Part shown: piece after piece, positions 1 through 4,401 of the stretch | Layout of the letters: every line of letters starts with the position of its first letter | How positions within the stretch are numbered: position 1 is the first letter of the stretch | Origin: Treponema sp. | GTDB lineage: Bacteria; Spirochaetota; Spirochaetia; Treponematales; Breznakiellaceae | Assembly: GCA_031258265.1 (NCBI GenBank) | Contig: JAIRNB010000144.1 | Span: forward strand, 1 to 5,778 | Length of the DNA stretch: 5,778 bases | Direction: 5' to 3' | Translations under genes and position numbers: made by a program | Notes under the pieces: generated by a model | The model's database searches: none | Seen by the model: only the letters and a program-made list of their open reading frames with translations | Told to the model about the DNA's origin: nothing

Positions 1-2
1 AA

Positions 3-188
3 GGAATATGGGGACGGTTTACCGGATGGCTCAGGATAGTCCGGACGAATTATCCCTCGATATGGGTCACCAAACAGGTTGTTTCCGATGATTTTCACCG
101 GTTTTTACCCAAATTGAAGTATTTAAGGGTGTTTGGCAACCTTATTGAATCCATGCGTACTGATGCATTTCTCTATAAAGCTGCCTAA
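3..188 (+). CDS. C-terminal fragment of an unrecognised protein (5' end outside window)
   Basis: An open frame runs without a stop from the left edge to a TAA at 186-188, giving about 61 residues. It has no start of its own near the edge, so it is read as the tail of a gene beginning upstream. The last part reads ...FLPKLKYLRVFGNLIES, followed by MRTDAFLYKAA and the stop. It mixes charged, aromatic and aliphatic residues like a folded domain, with three Trp in the first 21 residues. I see no diagnostic motif and cannot assign a family. Base composition is less GC-rich than the genes further right. The opposite-strand frame at 123-314 overlaps its end and looks like a shadow of AT-rich DNA. 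Whether this is a real gene end rather than a chance open frame is uncertain. Confidence 0.42.
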   Translation, partial: GIWGRFTGWLRIVRTNYPSIWVTKQVVSDDFHRFLPKLKYLRVFGNLIESMRTDAFLYKAA

Positions 189-359
189 CTTTGTGCGACT
201 CACAAGCAATATTAAATAACATGCAAATATTTCATAAAGATAGTGATTTTGAATTAATAGCAAATGAGACAAAATTAAGGATATACAAATATTAAAAAGT
301 GAAAAACGTCGCATAACGGTGCTGTCGGAAAACTCTATTTTGTTGCTTTACTACACTAC

Positions 360-393
360 ATATAGTGCATATTCAGTTAAAATAACACTATAT
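360..393. repeat. AT-rich inverted repeat ATATAGTG / CACTATAT
   Basis: Perfect 8-bp arms at 360-367 and 386-393 are separated by 18 nt. A further overlapping 5-bp hairpin, CACTA-cata-TAGTG, sits at 354-367, so the CACTA word occurs three times (two direct, one inverted) within 40 bp. This arrangement would suit a dimeric DNA-binding protein, but no gene start is close by to confirm an operator role. Confidence 0.4.
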
Positions 394-454
394 ACAGCGT
401 TATTGATCTGCCGGGGGGCTAATTCGACAGCCTCAACAGGACTGTATGCATTCC

Positions 455-471
455 GCCGCCTGGTGGGCGGC
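455..471. repeat. Short GC-rich hairpin
   Basis: Perfect 6-bp arms GCCGCC (455-460) and GGCGGC (466-471) enclose a 5-nt loop. No T-run follows on either strand, so it does not look like an intrinsic terminator. It is the first of a series of hairpins reaching 681. Confidence 0.5.
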
Positions 472-539
472 TCCGGCCTTCAATCGCCTATGCCGGCTGT
501 ACCTCCCGCTTTTATATTGCTGCGTTTAGTTTCATTGCT

Positions 540-579
540 CCGGCACAGTTGCCGGTCCTGGCCGCGTTCCTGCGGAACG
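540..579. repeat. Two tandem perfect hairpins
   Basis: CCGGCA-cagt-TGCCGG occupies 540-555 (6-bp arms, 4-nt loop). It is followed 9 bp later by CGTTCC-tgc-GGAACG at 565-579 (6-bp arms, 3-nt loop). Neither is followed by a T-run. Their spacing suggests a structured repeat unit rather than a terminator. Confidence 0.5.
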
Positions 580-623
580 ATGCTGCGCAAAGCCCTTATC
601 CGGGCCGCCAAACCTTTGAAATT

Positions 624-636
624 GCCGCGCAGCGGC
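624..636. repeat. Short GC-rich hairpin
   Basis: Perfect 5-bp arms GCCGC and GCGGC enclose a 3-nt loop. It belongs to the same run of structures as those at 455-471, 540-579 and 662-681. The 3-nt loop matches the style of several other hairpins in this window. Confidence 0.4.
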
Positions 637-661
637 TTTGATGCACCCGGAACGCTTAGCG

Positions 662-681
662 CCGCCGGATGCCCCCGGCGG
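662..681 (-). terminator. Hairpin just after the radical SAM gene, weak terminator candidate
   Basis: Perfect 7-bp arms CCGCCGG (662-668) and CCGGCGG (675-681) enclose a 6-nt loop. On the minus strand this lies 9 nt beyond the TAA of the radical SAM gene, where a terminator is expected. No U-run follows on that strand, so it may stabilise the 3' end of the mRNA or assist a factor-dependent stop rather than terminate intrinsically. Confidence 0.35.
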
Positions 682-690
682 GGATAGGTT

Positions 691-2034
691 TTAGAAATCA
701 AACAGGGGAAGCTGCAAGCCGGCCCCGTCGGCATCGGAGAGGAGGCGGCGGATACGGCGGGGATCATCGGGCCGGTCCAAAAGGCCGCCGGAACAACTGG
801 TAAAATAGCGGGCCCGCTTCATTACCGCCCCCAGACGGCGGAGTTTATCAAAACTAAGGCCGCCGGAGCGCCGGGTTTCTATGATCCGCCGGGCGGTCTT
901 CGCGCCGATGCCGGGGACCCGGAGCAGGGTTTCATAGTCCGCCCGGTTGATCTCCACGGGGAAAAAATCCAGGTGTTTAAGGGCCCAGGCGGTTTTCGGA
1001 TCGATATGGGAATCGAGGAAGGGCTGGGATTCATCGAGAATCTCCGAGGCCCTGAAATGGTAAAACCGGAGAAGCCAGTCCGCCTGGTAAAGCCGGTGCT
1101 CCCGGACCCGCAGGTCCAGGGGAGGCCGGTCCGGTCCCCCCACGATAGGGGGGCCGGGGAACTCCGGGAGCCGGGGGTCCGCAATCCCGCCCCTGCCGGG
1201 GCCCACGGGGATAAAGGCGGAATAGTATACCCGCCGGAGGGAAAATTTACGGTACAGGGAACTGGAAAGGCCGATGATCTGGCGGTCGTCTTCCGCGCTG
1301 GCCCCCACGATAAGCTGGGTACTCTGCCCCGCGGGGGCGAAAACCGGGGCGGCGGCCCTGCCCTGGGGGAAAAACTTTACCCGCCGCCGGTCTTCTTCAA
1401 ATTCCCGGCTAAGGCCGGTAAAATTCCCCATGGCGCCGAAGATCACCTTGCCGGATTTCTGCGGGGCCAGCAGGTTCAGGCTTTTTTCCGTGGGCAGTTC
1501 GATATTGGCGCTAAGCCGGTCCGCCCAGCGTCCCGCCTCCCGGATCGGCTTTTCCCCCGCCCCGGGGATGATCTTAAGGTGAATATACCCCCCATAACCG
1601 GCCTGGCTGCGGAGGGTCCGGGCGGTTTCGATAAGCTTTCCCATGACAATATCCGGGTCCGCGAAGATACCCGACGAAAGAAAAAGCCCTTCGATGTAGT
1701 TCCGCCGGTAAAACTGGCAGGTAAGTTCCACCAGTTCAGCTACCGTAAAAGAACTGCGGGGGGTATCGGCGGAAGCCCGGTTCACGCAGTAGGCGCAGTC
1801 AAAACGGCAGCGATTGGAAAAAAGAACCTTGAGAAGACTTACACAGCGGCCGTCTTCCGTCCAGCTATGACAGATCCCCGCGGGATGACTAACGCCAAAG
1901 GAATCGTCCCCGCCGGCCTTTGAGCCGCCGGAAGCCCCCCGTTCCCCGCTGCCGGAGGAGGCGCAGGAGGCATCGTACTTTGCCGCTCCTCCCAGGATCG
2001 CCAGCTTTGCCTCAATATCCAAAGTCCCGCCCAT
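691..2034 (-). CDS. Radical SAM protein, putative DNA modification/repair (TIGR03916-like)
   Basis: Predicted 447-residue cytoplasmic iron-sulphur enzyme that would cleave S-adenosylmethionine to start radical chemistry. Its family is associated with DNA metabolism, but the reaction is not known to me. Visible motifs: KYDASCASSG (19-28), GICHSWTEDGRC (53-64), the 4Fe-4S triad C76-X3-C80-X2-C83, GLFLSSG (116-122), NIELP (177-181), APAGQSTQLIVGA (233-245), RVYYSAFIPV (268-277), REHRLYQADWLLRFY (311-325), and a helix-hairpin-helix VPGIGAKTARRI (about 373-384). Together these match TIGR03916 as I remember it. A Pro/Gly-rich stretch at 278-308 lies between conserved blocks. The C-terminus ends LQLPLFDF; QLPLF resembles the beta-clamp-binding pentapeptide. 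The start at 2034 is chosen because a promoter -10 box lies at 2041-2046; an in-frame ATG at 2049 would add five residues but would sit upstream of the predicted RNA start. The usual DUF4130 partner gene is not next to it. It is divergent from ruvA. Confidence 0.92.
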   Translation of the reverse strand: MGGTLDIEAKLAILGGAAKYDASCASSGSGERGASGGSKAGGDDSFGVSHPAGICHSWTEDGRCVSLLKVLFSNRCRFDCAYCVNRASADTPRSSFTVAELVELTCQFYRRNYIEGLFLSSGIFADPDIVMGKLIETARTLRSQAGYGGYIHLKIIPGAGEKPIREAGRWADRLSANIELPTEKSLNLLAPQKSGKVIFGAMGNFTGLSREFEEDRRRVKFFPQGRAAAPVFAPAGQSTQLIVGASAEDDRQIIGLSSSLYRKFSLRRVYYSAFIPVGPGRGGIADPRLPEFPGPPIVGGPDRPPLDLRVREHRLYQADWLLRFYHFRASEILDESQPFLDSHIDPKTAWALKHLDFFPVEINRADYETLLRVPGIGAKTARRIIETRRSGGLSFDKLRRLGAVMKRARYFTSCSGGLLDRPDDPRRIRRLLSDADGAGLQLPLFDF

Positions 2035-2069
2035 GGAAGCACTATACATCCATATAGGCCCTATGGCAA
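2035..2069 (-). promoter_or_regulatory. Promoter of the radical SAM gene, leaderless type
   Basis: On the minus strand, TTGCCA (2069-2064) and TATAGT (2046-2041) are exactly 17 nt apart, each matching five of six positions of the sigma-70-type consensus. Only six nt (GCTTCC) separate the -10 box from the ATG at 2034, so transcription would start at or beside the A of the start codon. No Shine-Dalgarno sequence precedes this ATG. If the upstream ATG at 2049 were the real start, the promoter would have to lie elsewhere. Confidence 0.62.
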
Positions 2070-2117
2070 GGGAATTCCGGCGATAGACGCATAGGAATTT
2101 TTATTTTTTTGGGCGCA

Positions 2118-2137
2118 TTTTTTGCTGCCGCAAAAAA
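2118..2137. repeat. Hairpin TTTTTTGC / GCAAAAAA
   Basis: Perfect 8-bp arms at 2118-2125 and 2130-2137 enclose a 4-nt loop (TGCC). The same arm words recur in the larger palindrome at 3257-3300. It lies well upstream of the radical SAM promoter. The T and A runs are inside the stem, so it is not a classical terminator. Confidence 0.5.
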
Positions 2138-2151
2138 CCGGGCTTTCCGGG

Positions 2152-2215
2152 GCTCCGCTCCGCTCCGGCCTCCTCGTCCCGCTTCCGGCGGGACTGCGGT
2201 GGCGCGCTTCGCGCC
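2152..2215. repeat. GC-rich block: GCTCC triple repeat and two strong hairpins
   Basis: Three tandem copies of GCTCC at 2152-2166 are followed by GTCCCGC-ttccg-GCGGGAC at 2176-2194 (7-bp perfect arms). A second hairpin, GGCGCG-ctt-CGCGCC, follows at 2201-2215 (6-bp perfect arms). No T-run follows either one. The block looks like a repeat-type insertion; other genomic copies cannot be checked from here. Confidence 0.5.
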
Positions 2216-2244
2216 CCCTCCAATCCCTTGCGCAGGCCAGGAAA

Positions 2245-2291
2245 AAACAACCGCAGGTTGTTTATTAGTCTACCGTGGCATGGCCTAGTGC
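2245..2291. repeat. Hairpin-headed repeat, copy 1
   Basis: A perfect 8-bp hairpin, AAACAACC-gca-GGTTGTTT (2245-2263), heads a 44-nt stretch (2248-2291). That stretch matches 2350-2393 at about three-quarters of positions by eye without gaps. Shared words include AGGTTGT, TATTA and CGTGGC. The pair looks like two diverged copies of one element. Confidence 0.5.
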
Positions 2292-2318
2292 CAGTAATGC
2301 CCCATACTTAAATCATGC

Positions 2319-2338
2319 GGTGTGGCGTTAGCCGCACC
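2319..2338. repeat. Hairpin between the two repeat copies
   Basis: Arms GGTGTGGC (2319-2326) and GCCGCACC (2331-2338) pair over 8 bp, with one G-T wobble and a GTTA loop. If transcribed, the wobble favours folding of the plus-strand RNA over its complement. It sits between the two copies of the hairpin-headed repeat. Confidence 0.4.
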
Positions 2339-2349
2339 AGTGCGCGGAG

Positions 2350-2393
2350 CAACCATAGGTTGTATATTAAACTAACGTGGCTTCGCGTAGCGC
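2350..2393. repeat. Hairpin-headed repeat, copy 2
   Basis: CAACC-ata-GGTTG (2350-2362) has a 5-bp stem and a 3-nt loop. The sequence after it follows copy 1 (2248-2291) base for base at most positions, at an offset of 102 bp. The flanks outside the 44 nt do not match, which sets the limits of the shared unit. Confidence 0.45.
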
Positions 2394-2416
2394 CTCCGGC
2401 CCAAATTGAAAAATGC

Positions 2417-2436
2417 GCCCCGGTTTTAACCGGGGC
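2417..2436. repeat. Strong palindrome GCCCCGGTT / AACCGGGGC
   Basis: Perfect 9-bp arms at 2417-2425 and 2428-2436 are separated by only two T residues. As RNA the innermost pairs would open to a small A/U loop. No T-run follows. At about 85 bp before the ruvA -35 box it could be a protein-binding site or the end of a repeat element; nothing here decides between them. Confidence 0.5.
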
Positions 2437-2521
2437 AGTGCGGTCGCGGAAGATAATCCCCCGCACAACGCCGTCTCGCATTTTTGAAACCGGGAGTTGC
2501 TGGTTTTTAGGTATTTGCCGA

Positions 2522-2558
2522 TTGAGTTCAGGGCCATTCGCCGGTATAGTGGTTTACC
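2522..2558 (+). promoter_or_regulatory. Promoter of ruvA, leaderless or near-leaderless
   Basis: TTGAGT (2522-2527) and TATAGT (2545-2550) are 17 nt apart. The -10 box matches five of six consensus positions and the -35 box four. Eight nt separate the -10 box from the ruvA ATG at 2559, so the mRNA would carry a leader of about 0-3 nt. No purine-rich ribosome-binding site is visible before the ATG, which agrees. No LexA-type operator is apparent. Confidence 0.58.
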
Positions 2559-3146
2559 ATGTTCAACAGTATCCGGGGCCGTATTACCGGTAAACATGCC
2601 GAAGGGCTGTGGATGCTTACCGGGGGTGTAGAGTGGGATATAGCCCTTCCCCTTACCGATCAGGCGGAACTTCCCCCGCCGGGGGAGGAGGCCGTGGTGT
2701 TTACCTGGTTGTACCACCGGGAAGATCAGATGAAGCTCTACGGTTTTTCCAGTGTGAAGCGGCGTTCTACTTTTTTGGAACTTTTGAAAGTCGAAGGGAT
2801 TGGCCCTAAAGGGGCCCTGAAGATCATGGGGGGCATAAGCCAGGAGGAGCTGGAGGCGGCCCTGGAGGCGGGGGATCTGGAGCGCCTGGAAAGGGTGCCG
2901 GGGCTGGGGAAGAAGACGGCCCAGAAGATGCTCCTGGCCTTAAAGGGGAAGCTTGCCAGGCTGGACGGGGAGGGGCCCTACGGGGACCTGGCGGAGGCTT
3001 TGGCGGGTATGGGTTATGACAAGAGGATGGCGGCGGAGGCTCTGACGAAGGCGGCGGCGGATTTGAAAGGCTCCGGCCTGCCGGAAGGAGAAGCGGAGCT
3101 TCTTAAACGGGCCATTGTCCAGCTTTCCGGCGGCCGGGATTCCTAG
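2559..3146 (+). CDS. ruvA: Holliday junction branch migration protein RuvA
   Basis: RuvA binds four-way DNA junctions as a tetramer and loads the RuvB motor for branch migration during recombinational repair; it is cytoplasmic. The 195-residue protein is of usual length. Domain I (about 1-63, OB fold) starts MFNSIRG and contains YHREDQMKLYGF, where E55-D56 match the acidic pin residues of E. coli RuvA by position. Domain II (about 70-132) has two helix-hairpin-helix motifs, VEGIGPKGALKI (78-89) and VPGLGKKTAQKM (113-124). A short linker leads to domain III (about 146-195), which contacts RuvB. The start is fixed by family alignment although no Shine-Dalgarno precedes it; a promoter lies immediately upstream. 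The loop at LPPPGEE (38-44) is encoded by a C-run/G-run palindrome at 2670-2688. The TAG stop (3144-3146) overlaps the first base of a large foldable element. Confidence 0.97.
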   Translation: MFNSIRGRITGKHAEGLWMLTGGVEWDIALPLTDQAELPPPGEEAVVFTWLYHREDQMKLYGFSSVKRRSTFLELLKVEGIGPKGALKIMGGISQEELEAALEAGDLERLERVPGLGKKTAQKMLLALKGKLARLDGEGPYGDLAEALAGMGYDKRMAAEALTKAAADLKGSGLPEGEAELLKRAIVQLSGGRDS

Positions 3147-3218
3147 GAGTTTGTTGCGCTTTGCGCTTAAAATAGTATAAATATTCATGTTAATGAATAT
3201 TTATACCTTGCAAACTCC
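3146..3218. repeat. Foldable element after ruvA: possible three-way junction
   Basis: An 8-bp closing stem pairs GGAGTTTG (3146-3153) with CAAACTCC (3211-3218). Inside it are a small hairpin GCGC-ttt-GCGC (3156-3166) and a long perfect AT-rich hairpin, with 14-bp arms at 3175-3188 and 3193-3206 around a GTTA loop. All stems are compatible, giving a three-way junction of 73 nt. It begins on the last base of the ruvA stop codon. It could be an RNA processing or attenuation element between ruvA and ruvB, or a small mobile palindromic element with 8-bp terminal inverted repeats. No clear target duplication flanks it. Confidence 0.6.
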
Positions 3219-3220
3219 AA

Positions 3221-3237
3221 GCAAACCACAGGTTTGC
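3221..3237. repeat. Hairpin GCAAACC-aca-GGTTTGC
   Basis: Perfect 7-bp arms surround a 3-nt loop. It begins 2 nt after the preceding foldable element and has the same plan as the hairpins at 2245-2263 and 2350-2362: arms ending in CC and beginning in GG around a loop ending in A. Confidence 0.5.
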
Positions 3238-3256
3238 ACAGCTGCCCAATAATCGT

Positions 3257-3300
3257 GATTTTTTGCCCAGGCGCCTGTGGCGCCCTATATGCAAAAAATC
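3257..3300 (+). promoter_or_regulatory. Nested palindrome with a possible ruvB promoter
   Basis: Outer perfect 10-bp arms GATTTTTTGC (3257-3266) and GCAAAAAATC (3291-3300) enclose an inner hairpin GGCGCC-tgt-GGCGCC (3270-3284). The same DNA offers a weak promoter: TTGCCC (3263-3268), 17 nt, TATATG (3286-3291). The inner hairpin lies entirely in the spacer. Transcription would start near 3298, giving a leader of about 38 nt before ruvB. Either an internal promoter with an operator in its spacer, or a folded mRNA element, is possible. Confidence 0.4.
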
Positions 3301-3335
3301 TACAAGTGCAACAGGCTGCTAGGCCGGGGATTGGG

Positions 3336-4385
3336 ATGACGTCTAAAGAGAAAAAGGGTCCGCCGCCGGAGCAGTACCTGGGGCCGGAAAAGAAACCTAA
3401 CGACGACGACGGTACGCTGCGGCCCCAGAGTCTTGGGGAATTCCTGGGCCAGGGGACCTTAAAGGAAAATCTGGCGGTTTTTATCGCCGCCGCCCGGAAG
3501 CGGGGAGAAAGCCTTGATCATCTTTTTTTGACCGGTCCTCCGGGGCTGGGAAAGACTACCCTGGCCCAGATCGTGGCCAATGAACTGGGGGCCAAATTTG
3601 TCCAGACCTCCGCCCCGGCCCTGGATAAGCCTAAGGATCTGATAGGGCTGCTTACCAGCCTGGAACAAAACGATGTTTTCTTTATCGACGAGATCCACCG
3701 CCTTAAACCCATTATCGAAGAAATGCTCTTCATCGCCATGGAGGATTACAAAATCGACTGCGTTATCGGCCAGGGGCCGGGGGCCCGGACTCTCCGGCTT
3801 CCCCTCCAGTCCTTCACCCTGGTGGGGGCCACCACCAAGGCGGGGAATGTTTCCAGCCCCCTGGTAAACCGTTTTGGCATTACCTGCCGTTTTTCTTTTT
3901 ACGGGACGGAGGACATGGAAGCCATTGTGCGGCGTTCCGCGGGGATTCTCAACATTGGAATCAACGCCGACGCCGCCGCCCTCCTGGCCCGTTCCGCCAG
4001 GGGGACTCCCCGGGTACTCAACCGGCTGCTGCGGAGGATGCGGGATTTTGCCCAGGTCCAGGGGGAGGCCCTTATTACCCGGCAGGTAGTGGAGGAGGGC
4101 CTGCGGCGGCTGGAAATTGACGGCCTGGGGCTGGAGAAATACGACCGGGAGATTCTGCGGATCATCGTTGAACGTTACGGCGGCGGGCCTGTGGGAGCGG
4201 AAACCCTGGCTATCAGCATTGGCGAATCTTCGGACACCCTGGAAGATTACTACGAACCCTATCTGATCCAGGCGGGGCTTTTACAGCGGACTCCCCGGGG
4301 ACGGATGGTTACTCCCCTGGCCTACGGCCACCTGGGATTGTCCGGCGGAGGGGATCGGGAAACCGGCCGGAACAGCCTGTTCTAA
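3336..4385 (+). CDS. ruvB: Holliday junction branch migration helicase RuvB
   Basis: RuvB is the hexameric AAA+ ATPase that pumps DNA through the RuvA-bound junction. From ATG 3336 the protein is 349 residues, normal for the family. It shows a low-complexity charged N-terminus (1-27), LRPQSLGEFLGQ (28-39), Walker A GPPGLGKTT (67-75), Walker B VFFIDEIH (114-121), a sensor 1 region VGATTKAG (163-170), the arginine-finger segment LVNRFGI (176-182, where many homologues have DRFGI), sensor 2 GTPR (223-226) and a C-terminal winged-helix domain (about 275-340) with GGGPVGAETLA. The open frame extends upstream to a TTG at 3234, but that would add 34 unconserved residues read through palindromic DNA. 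A purine-rich GGGGA sits 5 nt before the ATG chosen here. It is separated from ruvA by 189 bp and from queA by 12 bp. Confidence 0.97.
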   Translation: MTSKEKKGPPPEQYLGPEKKPNDDDGTLRPQSLGEFLGQGTLKENLAVFIAAARKRGESLDHLFLTGPPGLGKTTLAQIVANELGAKFVQTSAPALDKPKDLIGLLTSLEQNDVFFIDEIHRLKPIIEEMLFIAMEDYKIDCVIGQGPGARTLRLPLQSFTLVGATTKAGNVSSPLVNRFGITCRFSFYGTEDMEAIVRRSAGILNIGINADAAALLARSARGTPRVLNRLLRRMRDFAQVQGEALITRQVVEEGLRRLEIDGLGLEKYDREILRIIVERYGGGPVGAETLAISIGESSDTLEDYYEPYLIQAGLLQRTPRGRMVTPLAYGHLGLSGGGDRETGRNSLF

Positions 4386-4386
4386 A

Positions 4387-4401
4387 ATGGCGGCGCGGTG
4401 A
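4387..4401 (+). other. Four-codon minicistron overlapping the queA start
   Basis: ATG at 4387, one base after the ruvB stop, reads Met-Ala-Ala-Arg and stops at TGA 4399-4401. That TGA shares two bases with the queA GTG start (4398-4400), in the common GTGA overlap form. Ribosomes finishing ruvB could in principle reinitiate here and be delivered to queA. It may equally be chance in a 12-bp gap. Confidence 0.25.

Larger units (their letters stand above)
189..690. other. Gene-poor spacer: AT-rich left part, hairpin-rich GC-rich right part
   Basis: I find no gene I can support here. From 189 to about 400 the DNA is AT-rich. From about 410 to 690 it becomes GC-rich and holds short perfect hairpins, listed separately. 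Frames open on both strands (319-687 plus, 480-767 minus), but their translations are Ser/Arg/Pro/Ala-rich, lack recognisable motifs, overlap each other, and one runs into the radical SAM gene. I read them as composition artefacts. The GC-rich half could be a dispersed repeat or a decayed gene; the sequence alone does not decide. Confidence 0.6.
2050..2558. other. Divergent intergenic region rich in palindromes
   Basis: This stretch separates the radical SAM gene and ruvA, and I find no gene in it. It holds a promoter at each end, T/A tracts at 2100-2137, a GC-rich block at 2138-2236 and a more mixed part with several hairpins to about 2440. The frames open here (2315-2593 plus, 2367-2717 minus) overlap the start of ruvA and have no recognisable content. 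The density of perfect hairpins suggests one or more inserted repeat elements or a structured RNA. The separate structures are listed individually. Confidence 0.6.

Noticed and set aside
123..314. Minus-strand frame of 63 codons with hydrophobic residues
   Set aside because: Ile/Leu/Tyr content follows from AT-rich DNA; overlaps the more protein-like plus-strand frame ending at 188; no clear start signal.
319..687. Plus-strand open frame of 122 codons before the radical SAM gene
   Set aside because: Ser/Arg/Pro-rich, no motif, overlapped by an opposite frame, and starts in AT-rich DNA with no ribosome-binding site; it reads through several hairpins.
480..767. Minus-strand open frame of 95 codons
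   Set aside because: Overlaps the conserved end of the radical SAM gene in another frame; composition typical of an artefact.
973..1923. Long plus-strand open frame opposite the radical SAM gene
   Set aside because: Shadow of a GC-rich gene; the opposite strand carries all the family motifs.
2245..2393. CRISPR-like repeats
   Set aside because: Only two diverged copies, a hairpin family with different arms elsewhere, no regular spacers and no cas genes.
2441..2558. LexA/SOS operator upstream of ruvA
   Set aside because: No CTGT-N8-ACAG, GAAC-N4-GTTC or similar box seen. The partial AAACC...GGTTT symmetry at 2487-2506 is weak.
3234..3335. Upstream extension of ruvB from a TTG codon
   Set aside because: Adds 34 residues not found in RuvB, read through palindromes; the ATG at 3336 gives a normal-length protein with a purine-rich site before it.
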